64,000 nt of DNA from Flavihumibacter fluminis (lineage in GTDB: Bacteria > Bacteroidota > Bacteroidia > Chitinophagales > Chitinophagaceae). The position numbers were made by a program, and so were the translations under genes. The notes beneath the pieces were generated by a model. The model had not been told where the DNA came from and searched no databases. It was given only the letters and a program-made list of their open reading frames with translations. Of the stretch, positions 27,801 to 35,739 are shown one piece after another (positions within the stretch are counted from its first letter, which is position 1; each line of letters starts with the position of its first letter). The DNA lies in assembly GCF_021491375.1 (NCBI RefSeq), contig NZ_JAKEVY010000002.1, positions 496,001 through 560,000 on the forward strand. The letters run 5' to 3'.

Positions 27801-29474
27801 AGGATTGTCTATGCATTTACCCAGTCTGCTAATAATCATTGCCCGCGTTTCATTTCCAGGATAAATTTTCCCTTCTACATAATTCCAGCGATAGACTGCT
27901 ACCTCCTGATTTAATGCTTTCCCTTTTAATCCTTTTTGTGTAAGCAGGAATTTAATCAGTTTTTCCTGTGTAATTTCTTTTTGATCATTCAGATAACAAA
28001 ACAATGATTCCTTCTGAAAGTAAGTCTCGATAAACTCTCCGGTACAATCTAAATCATCTGTTTTCCTATACAGTCTCAGGTTGTGCAACCAGTTCCATAA
28101 CCGGAATTCCTGATAATACGGGTTTGATTTTGGCGCTACTTTTAATGGATGCATCGCCGGCTTGCCATCCAATAAAACAAGTTTCCCATTTTCATCTTTC
28201 GATGGCCTGAACTCCAGTGGGCAATTCCCTACTGTTGATTTCTTACTTCGTAGCGGACGTTGATAAAAAAGTATATCCTCAGCCAGCAAATATGCAAGAT
28301 TCTTAGTTTGCAGTAATTCCTGGTGTGCCTGATTATTTTTATATAATTCCTGAATACATTTTTTAAGCAATGCTGCATCTTTGAATTCATTGTGATAACT
28401 GCCTTGCAGTTCAAGAATTCGGTGCAACTCATCGCGGTAAAACTTTCTTTCAATGGTCCGAACCAGCTTTCCTTTTATTTTCACTCGAGGGTTTAACAGC
28501 AGGTTATCAAATATGTAGGAGCCTACAGTTTTCCCGGATATTTCTATTTCGTGTTCCGTTTTCTTTTTTAATAATGTCCAGTCATCTGCACCGGGTGCCC
28601 GAAAACTTCTCTTTACTTGTCCTTCTTTATCCAATTTTGGAGTTCCGTCTGATTCCAGATCAGTAGTGACAATAAAATCTCTTGTTGTTCCCTTCCAACT
28701 GAATAAGGGAGTCTTGCTGGAGCGCCGATATACCCACCCATTACTCAATTGTAAGGTGTACCAGGTGTCACCTTTGCTGTTTGCCTCTTCATCTGCCAGC
28801 ACATCAGTTATTACAAGAGAATAAAACTGGACGTCTTTGTTTGGCTGTTCTTCTTCTTCCTCCCCTCTGGCCTGATAGTATCCTCTTTTCTGATTGAAGT
28901 GTAGTAACAACCAGGCTAATTCCTCCTTTTCAATTTTTTTGTAAAGCGCTTTTTTTCGTAGATAATAAACTGTCCAGTCATAGGGTATTTTTCGGCTGCT
29001 GCCATCTTCCTTTAACAACAAGGTTGGATTGTGTTGCTGAAATTCTTCCAGCATTTCCTGGTAGGCTTGCTTAAAAATAAATTCAGCTTTAGGGTGAGGC
29101 CCGGTACTGTTTTGAAGCTTTCGGTAGGCTATTTTGGGCTCAACTCCATCTTTGATTTTACCCGGCTTTTTTTCAAAATCAAGTTGGTCCTTATAATGAA
29201 TAGGCAGGAAATCAAGTTGATTTAATACCCGATGTAGGCGTTCTCTTCTTAACAAATGCCTTTCTCTGAGTCGTCGCATCATGCGAAGTCGGGTTCTTTC
29301 TGCTGTTTGAGAAACGGTATTGCCTTTCCCAAACTCCCCCAATACATCCTGACTCATTGGGATTATCCGTGATCCCATTCCGAGAATTTGACCTTGGTGC
29401 AGCGAATTATCGTAATTAACTAATGACCATCCAATGCTATTAGTGCCTATATCCAGGCCCAATATTTTTTTCAT
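24876..29474 (-). CDS. cas9: Cas9 nuclease, large Bacteroidota type II-C form
   Basis: The 1532-residue effector cleaves DNA guided by crRNA and tracrRNA. RuvC-I has Asp8 (LGLDIGTNSIGWSLV); the Arg-rich bridge helix spans about residues 60-82 (RTRLRMMRRLRERHLLRRER); RuvC-II has Glu758 (IHIELGRELK); HNH has His880, Asn894 and Asn903 (EIEHIIPRAKYYDDSFSNKV); RuvC-III has His1076 and Asp1079 (HRHHALDALVIACA). All nuclease residues are present. Residues beyond about 1100 would hold the wedge and PAM-interacting parts. No csn2 or cas4 is present, which gives subtype II-C. The size fits the long Bacteroidota branch rather than the Neisseria form of about 1080 residues. Confidence 0.98.
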   Translation of the reverse strand: MKKILGLDIGTNSIGWSLVNYDNSLHQGQILGMGSRIIPMSQDVLGEFGKGNTVSQTAERTRLRMMRRLRERHLLRRERLHRVLNQLDFLPIHYKDQLDFEKKPGKIKDGVEPKIAYRKLQNSTGPHPKAEFIFKQAYQEMLEEFQQHNPTLLLKEDGSSRKIPYDWTVYYLRKKALYKKIEKEELAWLLLHFNQKRGYYQARGEEEEEQPNKDVQFYSLVITDVLADEEANSKGDTWYTLQLSNGWVYRRSSKTPLFSWKGTTRDFIVTTDLESDGTPKLDKEGQVKRSFRAPGADDWTLLKKKTEHEIEISGKTVGSYIFDNLLLNPRVKIKGKLVRTIERKFYRDELHRILELQGSYHNEFKDAALLKKCIQELYKNNQAHQELLQTKNLAYLLAEDILFYQRPLRSKKSTVGNCPLEFRPSKDENGKLVLLDGKPAMHPLKVAPKSNPYYQEFRLWNWLHNLRLYRKTDDLDCTGEFIETYFQKESLFCYLNDQKEITQEKLIKFLLTQKGLKGKALNQEVAVYRWNYVEGKIYPGNETRAMIISRLGKCIDNPGEFLDEDKLNHLWHIIYSVTDTESFGKALQTFAKRYKLDEKSFFEAFRKTPPFDSSYGAYSEKAIKKILPLLRVGRYWKYEAIAPVTRARIEKLLTGEFDEKIRDQVRSKAIHLEKETDFQGLPEWLAKYIVYDRHAEAEAAGKWNSVTEIDQWLNDFRQYSLRNMVVEQVTLEAMRVVRDIWIHYGKGAAGYFDEIHIELGRELKQTNDERKDQTSKIAENEATNQRIKYLLAEMQESGQVQNVRPYSSMQQELLKIYEEGVIKSGIEIDPEILKISKTAQPTTADLKRYRLWLEQKYRSPYTGQIIPLSKLFTPEYEIEHIIPRAKYYDDSFSNKVICEAAVNKLKDNRTGYGFVKNNGGQIVELGFNRSVKILNEEEYKEFVQKEYASNPVKRKKLLMEEIPEEMTERQLNDTRYISRLISQILSNLVRSETNDDGVNSKNIIQVNGKVTAALRQDWGLNDVWNEVLVPRFQRMNALLNTDQFLAWNQQHQKWLPTVPLEHAAGFNKKRIDHRHHALDALVIACATRSHVNFINNQNARKGVKSDEEKAGNRYDLRTALCYKKNTQADSNHYEWIFKKPWENFTAETREKLQSIVISYKKNLRVLNSTSNYYSKWGEVNGERARIRVKQTTGAAKAIRKPLHKDTVFGAVSLQKKKLVSLTTALDSISSIADKEFRKFLQQLHAQGMDKKKIQAQLKSMQMVWEGKSIAKVEIWYWDEELVATRKSLDTSFTEESISSITDTGIQKILLNHLNNHKGKTDEKGKAIPAEMLAFSPEGIEQMNQNLRGLNDGKDHQPIEKVRVYEPKGNKFSVGEKNNKRGKYVEAAKGTNLYFGIYQGEGGERSYDSIPLNLVIERLRQGLAPVPETNEKGHRLLFDLSPNDLVYVPTEEEQFNGKAAFNTGNFINPDRVYKVVSFTGNRLFCVRQEISIPILDKVEFSTLNKMEKTVEGTMIKTNCWKISCDRLGNIKFL

Positions 29475-29544
29475 TCAAAGAAGGTTTAAGGTTTAGTTTT
29501 CAATATAAGGACTTTACAGATTAAACCAATTACGGGAAACCGTA

Positions 29545-29575
29545 TTGCTGATATAATTGATTTTATGTATCATTG
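29545..29575 (+). promoter_or_regulatory. Probable tracrRNA promoter
   Basis: TTG (29545-29547), a 20-nt spacer and TATCATTG (29568-29575) match the Bacteroidota -33/-7 consensus with one mismatch in the -7 box. Initiation about 5-8 nt downstream would start the RNA at the anti-repeat. Confidence 0.5.
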
Positions 29576-29578
29576 CAG

Positions 29579-29647
29579 TGAAAGCAAATCACAATAAGGA
29601 TTATTCCGTTGTGAAAACATTCAAGGTGGCGAAAGTCGCCTTTTTTT
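29579..29647 (+). ncRNA. tracrRNA
   Basis: The anti-repeat TGAAAGCAAATCACAA (29579-29594) is exactly complementary to repeat positions 2-17. It is followed by a nexus-like segment (ATAAGGATTATTCCGTT, 29595-29611), closely resembling the nexus of the well-known Streptococcus tracrRNA, then by a terminator hairpin (stem GGCGA/TCGCC, 29628-29640) and seven U residues. The RNA is transcribed away from cas9, starting about 105 nt upstream of the cas9 ATG. The 5' end is inferred; processing by RNase III would trim it. Confidence 0.9.
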
Positions 29648-29921
29648 GTGCCCATCACTCTGAGGTTCCTTTTTTCCGCATGATTCAATTGATTCAATTC
29701 TGTTGTTTCATAAGTAGTTGATTATCGGATCATTAGTAGTTCAAAACTGTAGGATATACGTAGGAAGGGCGTAGGAACTGGCTGAAATTACCTGTTTGTT
29801 AACCACGGCCAATATCTAATTACTTGAAAATCAATTAAAAATAACCTCAAGCTAAAATACTATAATTGATTCATAAGGGTAAAAAATCGCATCATGAGCT
29901 CTGAAATCGCATCATCCTAAA
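29648..29921. other. Intergenic stretch with no recognised gene
   Basis: Between the tracrRNA and the glnN terminator I see AT-rich sequence without a convincing frame. A 12-nt direct repeat (AAATCGCATCAT at 29884-29895 and 29904-29915) is the only structure noticed. Confidence 0.5.
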
Positions 29922-29957
29922 AACAACAAAACCCACCAATCGGCGGGTTTTGTTGTT
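29922..29957 (-). terminator. Rho-independent terminator of glnN
   Basis: A 13-bp stem (29922-29934 with 29945-29957, AACAACAAAACCC and its complement) extended by inner CC/GG pairs lies 17 nt beyond the glnN stop codon on the minus strand. Confidence 0.75.
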
Positions 29958-29974
29958 TATCAGTCACTTTTTAC

Positions 29975-32164
29975 TTAGCGAATAAACAGCATCTCTCTGT
30001 ACTTGGGCAGCGGCCAGTTGGAATCATCTACCAGCAACTCCAGTTTGTCAACACGGTAGCGGATCGCATCAAAGAAAGGCGCTTTCACCTGGCTTTCGTA
30101 TGCTATGGCCTTGGTGCGGGTGTCGGTCATGGCATTGCATACCTTCCGCGCTTCAATCATTTTCTCTACGAGGTCAGACAAGATATTGATATGCTCGCTG
30201 ATCTTCTCCAGGATCTGTAACTGGTTTGCATAACTGCTTTCCTTCAGGCCAATTTCCTTCAATCCTTTGATGTTGTTGATCAGGATATTCTGGTACTTAA
30301 CAGATGCTGGCAGTACATGGCTGGTACAAAGCTCTCCCATGATACGGGCTTCGATCTGTACATTCTTGATATATTTTTCGAGCTCGATCTCGTGACGGGC
30401 TTCCAACTCAACATGTGATAAAACATCATTGCTTTCAAACAGGTGTTTGGCTTTGTCGGTTACCATTGCATCCAATGCCAGCGGTGTGGTTTTCAGGTTT
30501 GGCAGACCACGGCGGGCTGCTTCTTTTTCCCATTCTTCGCTGTATCCGTCACCCTCAAACAATACCTTGTCGCTCGCTACAATGTACTCACGGATCACAT
30601 GCATGATTGCGATCTCTTTTTTCTCCCCTTTCTCAATCAATACATCCACATCCTGCTTGAATTTTTTCAGGGTGTCGGCCATGATGGTGTTCAGGGTGGT
30701 CATTGCGTTGGCACAGTTGGCAGAAGATCCTACAGCACGGAATTCAAACTTGTTACCAGTGAAGGCAAAAGGAGAGGTACGGTTCCGGTCAGTATTGTCC
30801 AACAACAACTCCGGAATACTTCTGTGCAGATCCAGCTTGAGGATAGCTTCGTCCTGCTCGTCAAATTTATCACCTACACGCTCTTTGATTTCTTCCAGCA
30901 CCTTGGTCAGATACTGCCCAATGAATACAGAAATGATCGCAGGAGGTGCTTCATTCGCGCCCAAACGGTAATCGTTACTCGCAGATGCGATGCTCGCACG
31001 CAGCAGGTCAGAATAATCGTGTACCGCTTTAATGGTGTTCACAAAGAAAGTAAGGAACATCAGGTTGGTCTTCGGTGTTTTGCCCGGAGCCAGCAGGTTT
31101 ACACCTGTATCAGTTGACATGCTCCAGTTATTGTGCTTACCGCTACCATTGATTCCGGCAAATGGTTTTTCGTGTAATAATACCCGTAAACCATGTCTGC
31201 GCGCCACCCGGTTCATTACATCCATCAACAGGGTATTGTGGTCTACTGCAACACTTACTTCTTCAAAGATTGGCGCACACTCGAACTGTGCAGGTGCCAC
31301 CTCATTATGACGGGTTCTCAGCGGAATACCCAGTTTGTAGGATTCGTTTTCGAAATCACGCATGAAGGCATACACACGCTCTGGAATGGAACCAAAATAA
31401 TGATCCTCCAATTGCTGGCCTTTGGCTGGCGCATGTCCGAATACAGTACGACCACTCAGTACCAGGTCGGGACGTGCATTGAACATGCCTTCATCGATTA
31501 CAAAATATTCCTGCTCCCAGCCGAGGGTGGCTGCTACACGGCTTACATTTTTATCGAAATAATTGGCAACTTCAACAGCGCTCTTGTTCAGGGCTTCCAG
31601 TGATTTCAGGAGAGGCGCTTTATAATCAAGTGTTTCACCTGTATAAGAAACAAAAATGGTAGGAATGCAAAGTGTTCTTCCGTTTCCAATCTCCATGATG
31701 AATGCCGGAGAGGAGGGGTCCCAGGCTGTATAACCACGTGCTTCAAAAGTAGCACGGATACCACCGCTTGGAAATGAAGAAGCATCTGGCTCCTGCTGAA
31801 TCAGAGCAGCTCCATCAAACTCTTCAATTGCAGTGCCATCCCCTTTTAATGTAAAAAAGGAATCATGCTTCTCAGCGGTAGTTCCAGTCAAAGGCTGAAA
31901 CCAGTGTGTGTAGTGCGTAACGCCTTTTGTCTCGGCCCACTGACGCATGCCGGCTGCAATCTGATTCGCAACGGTACGATCAATTTTTTTGGATCCTTTG
32001 ATAGAGGACAACAGGCTTTTGTATGCCTCATCGCTCAGGAATGCCCTGGCTTTCTGAAGGGTGAATACGTTTTCACCAAACAAAGCAGTGATTTTGGCAG
32101 ACGCAGGCCCCTTTAGATCCTTTCCCTGGCTGATGTTGTTGATAGCACTAACACGTAATGACAT
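29975..32164 (-). CDS. glnN: Glutamine synthetase type III
   Basis: The 729-residue enzyme makes glutamine from glutamate, ammonia and ATP. The length and segments such as FPSGGIRATFEARGYTAWDP, RTRHNEVAPAQFECAPIFEE, INGSGKHNNWSMST and GNKFEFRAVGSSANCANAMT identify the GSIII class common in Bacteroidota, not the 450-residue GSI. The adenylylation Tyr region of GSI is not expected here. The gene is monocistronic with a strong terminator and a 98-nt AT-rich upstream region. Confidence 0.96.
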   Translation of the reverse strand: MSLRVSAINNISQGKDLKGPASAKITALFGENVFTLQKARAFLSDEAYKSLLSSIKGSKKIDRTVANQIAAGMRQWAETKGVTHYTHWFQPLTGTTAEKHDSFFTLKGDGTAIEEFDGAALIQQEPDASSFPSGGIRATFEARGYTAWDPSSPAFIMEIGNGRTLCIPTIFVSYTGETLDYKAPLLKSLEALNKSAVEVANYFDKNVSRVAATLGWEQEYFVIDEGMFNARPDLVLSGRTVFGHAPAKGQQLEDHYFGSIPERVYAFMRDFENESYKLGIPLRTRHNEVAPAQFECAPIFEEVSVAVDHNTLLMDVMNRVARRHGLRVLLHEKPFAGINGSGKHNNWSMSTDTGVNLLAPGKTPKTNLMFLTFFVNTIKAVHDYSDLLRASIASASNDYRLGANEAPPAIISVFIGQYLTKVLEEIKERVGDKFDEQDEAILKLDLHRSIPELLLDNTDRNRTSPFAFTGNKFEFRAVGSSANCANAMTTLNTIMADTLKKFKQDVDVLIEKGEKKEIAIMHVIREYIVASDKVLFEGDGYSEEWEKEAARRGLPNLKTTPLALDAMVTDKAKHLFESNDVLSHVELEARHEIELEKYIKNVQIEARIMGELCTSHVLPASVKYQNILINNIKGLKEIGLKESSYANQLQILEKISEHINILSDLVEKMIEARKVCNAMTDTRTKAIAYESQVKAPFFDAIRYRVDKLELLVDDSNWPLPKYREMLFIR

Positions 32165-32262
32165 GAGAAATAATTTTTAGCTGTTAATTTTTCCGGTTAA
32201 GAATAAATTTCCGCTAAGTTGCTTAAAAAAATGATAACAATTCAGTAATTGGTGGATGAATT

Positions 32263-33549
32263 TCAAATGTTTTTTTGCTTTTTATAAACATTGAAATTAT
32301 TATAATGTGTAAGAGTTGATCCCATAGCTCCGATGGACAAAAGCCAGACCAGGAGTGTCTCAGGAATCACCCTGTAACGAATGGTAGCGCCCGGGAATGG
32401 AATAGTATAACCGATTGACAGATAGAAACTTATACAAAAGAAGAAGAGCATCCAAAGCAATGCATGAGGAACCAAATCATCCCTGCCGGGAAATCTCCGG
32501 ATAAAGAAGAGCCCTATCAAACATATTATAAAAATATTTTGTGCAACCATTACATATTGCAGTATTCCCTTGGCTTCCCAGGGGTAGGGGCGAAGAAAAA
32601 TATTATCCAGTGCAGCGGGCAGGTTCCTTAAATAAGATACAGGATCAGAACTGAGTGCCGGTAAGTCCACTCTCGTATTCCCCTCCAGCTTAAAGAACTC
32701 CTGTTGTACGTTGGCGACTGCATTGGGTAAATTAAATGGTTCCGGGAAAGCAGCACTCAAAAAAAACAAGCCCAGGAATACCACCGTTGTGCCCCCAAAA
32801 GCCTTTTTCAACGTCCATTTTTTTCTGACTGTGAGCCACCAGGCTAATACAGGGATGAGCAACAACAGTGCAAAACTGGCTTTCACAACAGCCATTCCAA
32901 ACCAGGCAAAAGAAGCTAACCACAAATTGGCTTTTGCCGGCATAATCTGCCACTGCTTGTACAACCGCGAAACAAAAAGACTGAAAAAGAAAAACAGCAT
33001 AGCATCACTTCGCAGCCCGCTCAGCCAGAATAAGGCAGGAGGATAAAAAAATAGTACAAGAAACGTCCATTTTTTATAGGCAGGCATCAGATGAACCAGC
33101 ACCTGGTACAACCAGAATGTTCCCCAGAAGCTGATAAAGCTAAAGGCGACCATGTTAACATAAAAATTACCCTGGGAAAAAAAATTAAAGATGCCCAATG
33201 GCTTGTTGATAATGGCTTTTTCCAATTTCATCCTGAAATAAGGAAGGCCCTCTTTCCATCCCATGTCAGTAATGTATTGACGCAGATCAACTTCATATAC
33301 AAAAAAGCGCAATGGGTTAATTTTCATCTGACCCCACTCCATTAGCGTATCCTCATGAATTACCCAGGTATCATCTCCTCCATAATAATGCAGCAGCAAC
33401 CAACCATAGAAGCAGGCAGTAAATACCTTTAAAACAAAAACCAAAGCAAGTTGCCCCGGATTCAGTCCGTGGTTCGCTTTTTTCATAAATCGATAGAGCC
33501 AGTAATAGAATGTCGCAAAGGCAATAAGGAAGAGAATATAATTCATCAT
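32263..33549 (-). CDS. Polytopic membrane protein, possible GT-C-type glycosyltransferase
   Basis: The 428-residue protein has about ten predicted membrane helices. After helix 2 the first loop carries YYGGDDTWVIHEDT; acidic pairs in the first extracytoplasmic loop are typical of GT-C glycosyltransferases. It also contains FFYPPALFWLSGLRSDAMLF, a mannosyl/arabinosyltransferase-like loop motif with an aromatic and an Asp. No family was recognised with certainty. It is divergent from a GT4 glycosyltransferase gene 55 nt away, which supports an envelope glycan role by context. Confidence 0.65.
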   Translation of the reverse strand: MMNYILFLIAFATFYYWLYRFMKKANHGLNPGQLALVFVLKVFTACFYGWLLLHYYGGDDTWVIHEDTLMEWGQMKINPLRFFVYEVDLRQYITDMGWKEGLPYFRMKLEKAIINKPLGIFNFFSQGNFYVNMVAFSFISFWGTFWLYQVLVHLMPAYKKWTFLVLFFYPPALFWLSGLRSDAMLFFFFSLFVSRLYKQWQIMPAKANLWLASFAWFGMAVVKASFALLLLIPVLAWWLTVRKKWTLKKAFGGTTVVFLGLFFLSAAFPEPFNLPNAVANVQQEFFKLEGNTRVDLPALSSDPVSYLRNLPAALDNIFLRPYPWEAKGILQYVMVAQNIFIICLIGLFFIRRFPGRDDLVPHALLWMLFFFCISFYLSIGYTIPFPGATIRYRVIPETLLVWLLSIGAMGSTLTHYNNFNVYKKQKNI

Positions 33550-33604
33550 CGTTTCCCTGAATTGTTTCCAAATCTATACATTTGAAAGATTAATATTTGA
33601 TTTA

Positions 33605-34729
33605 GTGAGCGATAGAAAAAAATTGAAGATTGCATTTGTATCTAATAACGCCTGGTCGATCTATAATTTCCGAATTGACATTATTAAAATGCTGATAGCC
33701 GATGGGCATGAGATTTTAATTATAACACCCAACCATGCTATAGTTGAAAAAGTATTAGCACTCGGCTGTTCACATATTGCGATTGATTTCGATAATAAAG
33801 TAATTAATCCATTTACGGATTTGAAATTTCTGATGAATCTGAAACGGCTGTATAAAAAAGTCAATCCCGATCTGATCTTTCATTATGTAGCCAAGCCTAA
33901 TATTTACGGAACGATTGCAGCTCACAGAAATGGAATTCCTTCGGTTGCGATTATAACCGGATTGGGATTTGCATTTTCCAGAAAGAACCTGCTCTACTTC
34001 ATAATCAAGCAATTGTATCGGTTCTCTCTGAATGGAGCTAAAGAAGTCCTCTTCCTGAATAATGAAGATGCGCTTTTGTTTGTGCGGGAGCGCATCGTAC
34101 CGCTTCATAAAATAAATGTGTTGCCTGGGGAAGGTATTAACACAGCCTACTTTCATCCACCAGCGGTTCGTAAAAAGAATCCAACTTTTCAATTCCTCAT
34201 GTCATGCCGGATGCTGAAGAGTAAAGGTGTTGAAATATTCGTGGAGGCAAGCAGGTTATTAAAATTGAAAGAGTATGTTTTTGAATCAGTAGTGTTGGGT
34301 TTCTTCGAAGAAAATCACCCTGATTCAATCGCCCCATCGAAAGTGCAGCAATGGCAGTCGCAGGGACTAATCAATTTTCTTGGCTTTAAGGAAGATGTTC
34401 GTCCTTTCCTGGCCAATGCAGATGTATTTGTATTTCCTTCTTATTATAACGAGGGCGTACCCCGCAGCCTTTTGGAAGCGGCCAGTATGGAACTTCCTAT
34501 TATTACCACTAATAATACGGGATGCCGTGATGTGGTGGAGGATGGAGTGAACGGATTTCTGTGTCACACACAGGATCCTTTTGATCTGGCAAAAAAAATG
34601 GAAGAGATGCTGCTGCTAAAAGAACAGGATCTCAAACAAATGGGGCATAAAGGAAGGGAAAAAGTGGTCAGTCGATTTGGTATGGATAAAGTTATTCATG
34701 AATACCGGCGGATCATATCTCTGATTTGA
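33605..34729 (+). CDS. Glycosyltransferase family 4
   Basis: The 374-residue enzyme starts with GTG at 33605 and shows the GT-B architecture. The N-terminal half has IAFVSNNAWSIYNFRIDIIK and HYVAKPNIYGTIAAHRNGIP; the C-terminal nucleotide-sugar domain has LMSCRMLKSKGVEIFVEASR, ADVFVFPSYYNEGVPRSLLE and MELPIITTNNTGCRDVVEDG with the E-x7-E pattern. The sequence resembles PglA-like transferases that add hexosamines to undecaprenyl-linked sugars. Its 3' end overlaps the convergent glycosyltransferase by 17 nt. The acceptor is unknown. Confidence 0.88.
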   Translation: MSDRKKLKIAFVSNNAWSIYNFRIDIIKMLIADGHEILIITPNHAIVEKVLALGCSHIAIDFDNKVINPFTDLKFLMNLKRLYKKVNPDLIFHYVAKPNIYGTIAAHRNGIPSVAIITGLGFAFSRKNLLYFIIKQLYRFSLNGAKEVLFLNNEDALLFVRERIVPLHKINVLPGEGINTAYFHPPAVRKKNPTFQFLMSCRMLKSKGVEIFVEASRLLKLKEYVFESVVLGFFEENHPDSIAPSKVQQWQSQGLINFLGFKEDVRPFLANADVFVFPSYYNEGVPRSLLEAASMELPIITTNNTGCRDVVEDGVNGFLCHTQDPFDLAKKMEEMLLLKEQDLKQMGHKGREKVVSRFGMDKVIHEYRRIISLI

Positions 34730-35639
34730 TAACTCCGGGGTAGAAGCCGGTTTTTTTTAGAAAACTAAGAATGCCGGATCGCTCCAGTTGAAATTCTATT
34801 GTCCATTCGTTCAGATAGGGCACTTCAAAAGCGAAACTTTCGATTGCCTTAAAATCGATCCTGGGATCATTTGTATCAATCAGGTAAAATGCTCCCCCAT
34901 ACGATTTCACAAATTCCCGTACCCATTGGTAGTCCGTACTGATAATTGGTATGCCGGCAGCAGCATAGGCTAGTAATTTGGAGGAGGGTTGCTGATTAAA
35001 GGGCGGGCAATCGGGCTGGTAATTGATTCCGAACCTCGCCGTTTGCAAGTACTCATTTACTTCACTGGGAGGCACCGGATCATGGAACTGAATCCAGGGG
35101 AATGCATATTCATTTTCCAACTCTGCTCTGCGTGGGGCCAGCACCAGCAAACTTCTTTTTTCAAGCGGGCCGCCCGGAGCAAACCAGGTCAACCACTTTT
35201 CAGGTTCCCGGCTTTTTTCTAATGTTCCTGCATATACAAAATCGTATTTTTTTTGCTGTATGGCTGCATTTTTGCCTGGTATATAAATAGTACTCCTGAT
35301 TCCCCAGGGTACCTGGTCCTGAAAGTTTAAACCTGCACGGGTATAGTCATTCAGAAAGATTCGGAAGTCAGGCTTTGTATTCAGTGCTTTCTTCAACCAA
35401 TTCTTAAAGGATGCAAAAGGAGCAGCGGATAGAGAAGCATATTCATGTATAACCAGTGCAGCGGGATTCCGACGACGCCAGTGCATCCCTAAAAAATGCC
35501 ATTCAATTTCAGGTTTCAGGCTAACTACTTCAGCCGGATGACACTCAATGGTACGATACCCCAACGCTTCGAAATAGTTTCTGTAAGCAGTGATTTCAGG
35601 CAAAATGGCGGTACCTCTATGAATAAACGCGATGGTCAT
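34713..35639 (-). CDS. Glycosyltransferase (GT-B type)
   Basis: From the ATG at 35639 the protein has 308 residues. The C-terminal half reads as a GT-B nucleotide-sugar domain: YDFVYAGTLEKSREPEKWL, FHDPVPPSEVNEYLQTARFG, and INYQPDCPPFNQQPSSKLLA followed by YAAAGIPIIST. The N-terminal half is short (IAFIHRGTAILPEITAYRN). It probably transfers a hexose to an envelope glycan. The TTG at 35648 gives three extra residues only and is not preferred. It faces the GT4 gene tail to tail, with a 17-nt overlap. Confidence 0.75.
   Translation of the reverse strand: MTIAFIHRGTAILPEITAYRNYFEALGYRTIECHPAEVVSLKPEIEWHFLGMHWRRRNPAALVIHEYASLSAAPFASFKNWLKKALNTKPDFRIFLNDYTRAGLNFQDQVPWGIRSTIYIPGKNAAIQQKKYDFVYAGTLEKSREPEKWLTWFAPGGPLEKRSLLVLAPRRAELENEYAFPWIQFHDPVPPSEVNEYLQTARFGINYQPDCPPFNQQPSSKLLAYAAAGIPIISTDYQWVREFVKSYGGAFYLIDTNDPRIDFKAIESFAFEVPYLNEWTIEFQLERSGILSFLKKTGFYPGVIKSEI
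34735..34758 (+). terminator. Weak terminator after the GT4 gene
   Basis: CCGG (34735-34738) and CCGG (34747-34750) can pair and are followed by eight T residues, 5 nt beyond the GT4 stop. The stem is short, so termination is uncertain. It lies within the 3' end of the opposite gene. Confidence 0.35.
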
Positions 35640-35703
35640 GACAGCCAAAAATAGACTAAGTAAATAAAATCCGTTCCCATTTCACTGGCTCAGTCAGGTA
35701 CCT

Positions 35704-35711
35704 TACCTTTG
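35704..35711 (+). promoter_or_regulatory. -7 box of the purL promoter
   Basis: TACCTTTG at 35704-35711 matches the Bacteroidota -7 consensus exactly, 28 nt before the purL ATG. No clear -33 TTTG was seen. Confidence 0.55.
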
Positions 35712-35739
35712 CGCTTTCTTACACTATCCGCCAAAAAAC

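Noticed and set aside
24876-29474. Type II-A or II-B assignment
   Set aside because: No csn2 or cas4 next to cas1-cas2; repeat length and Cas9 size fit II-C.
29884-29915. 12-nt direct repeat as a possible regulator site or second CRISPR
   Set aside because: Only two copies, 20 nt apart, in AT-rich sequence; too little to support a function.
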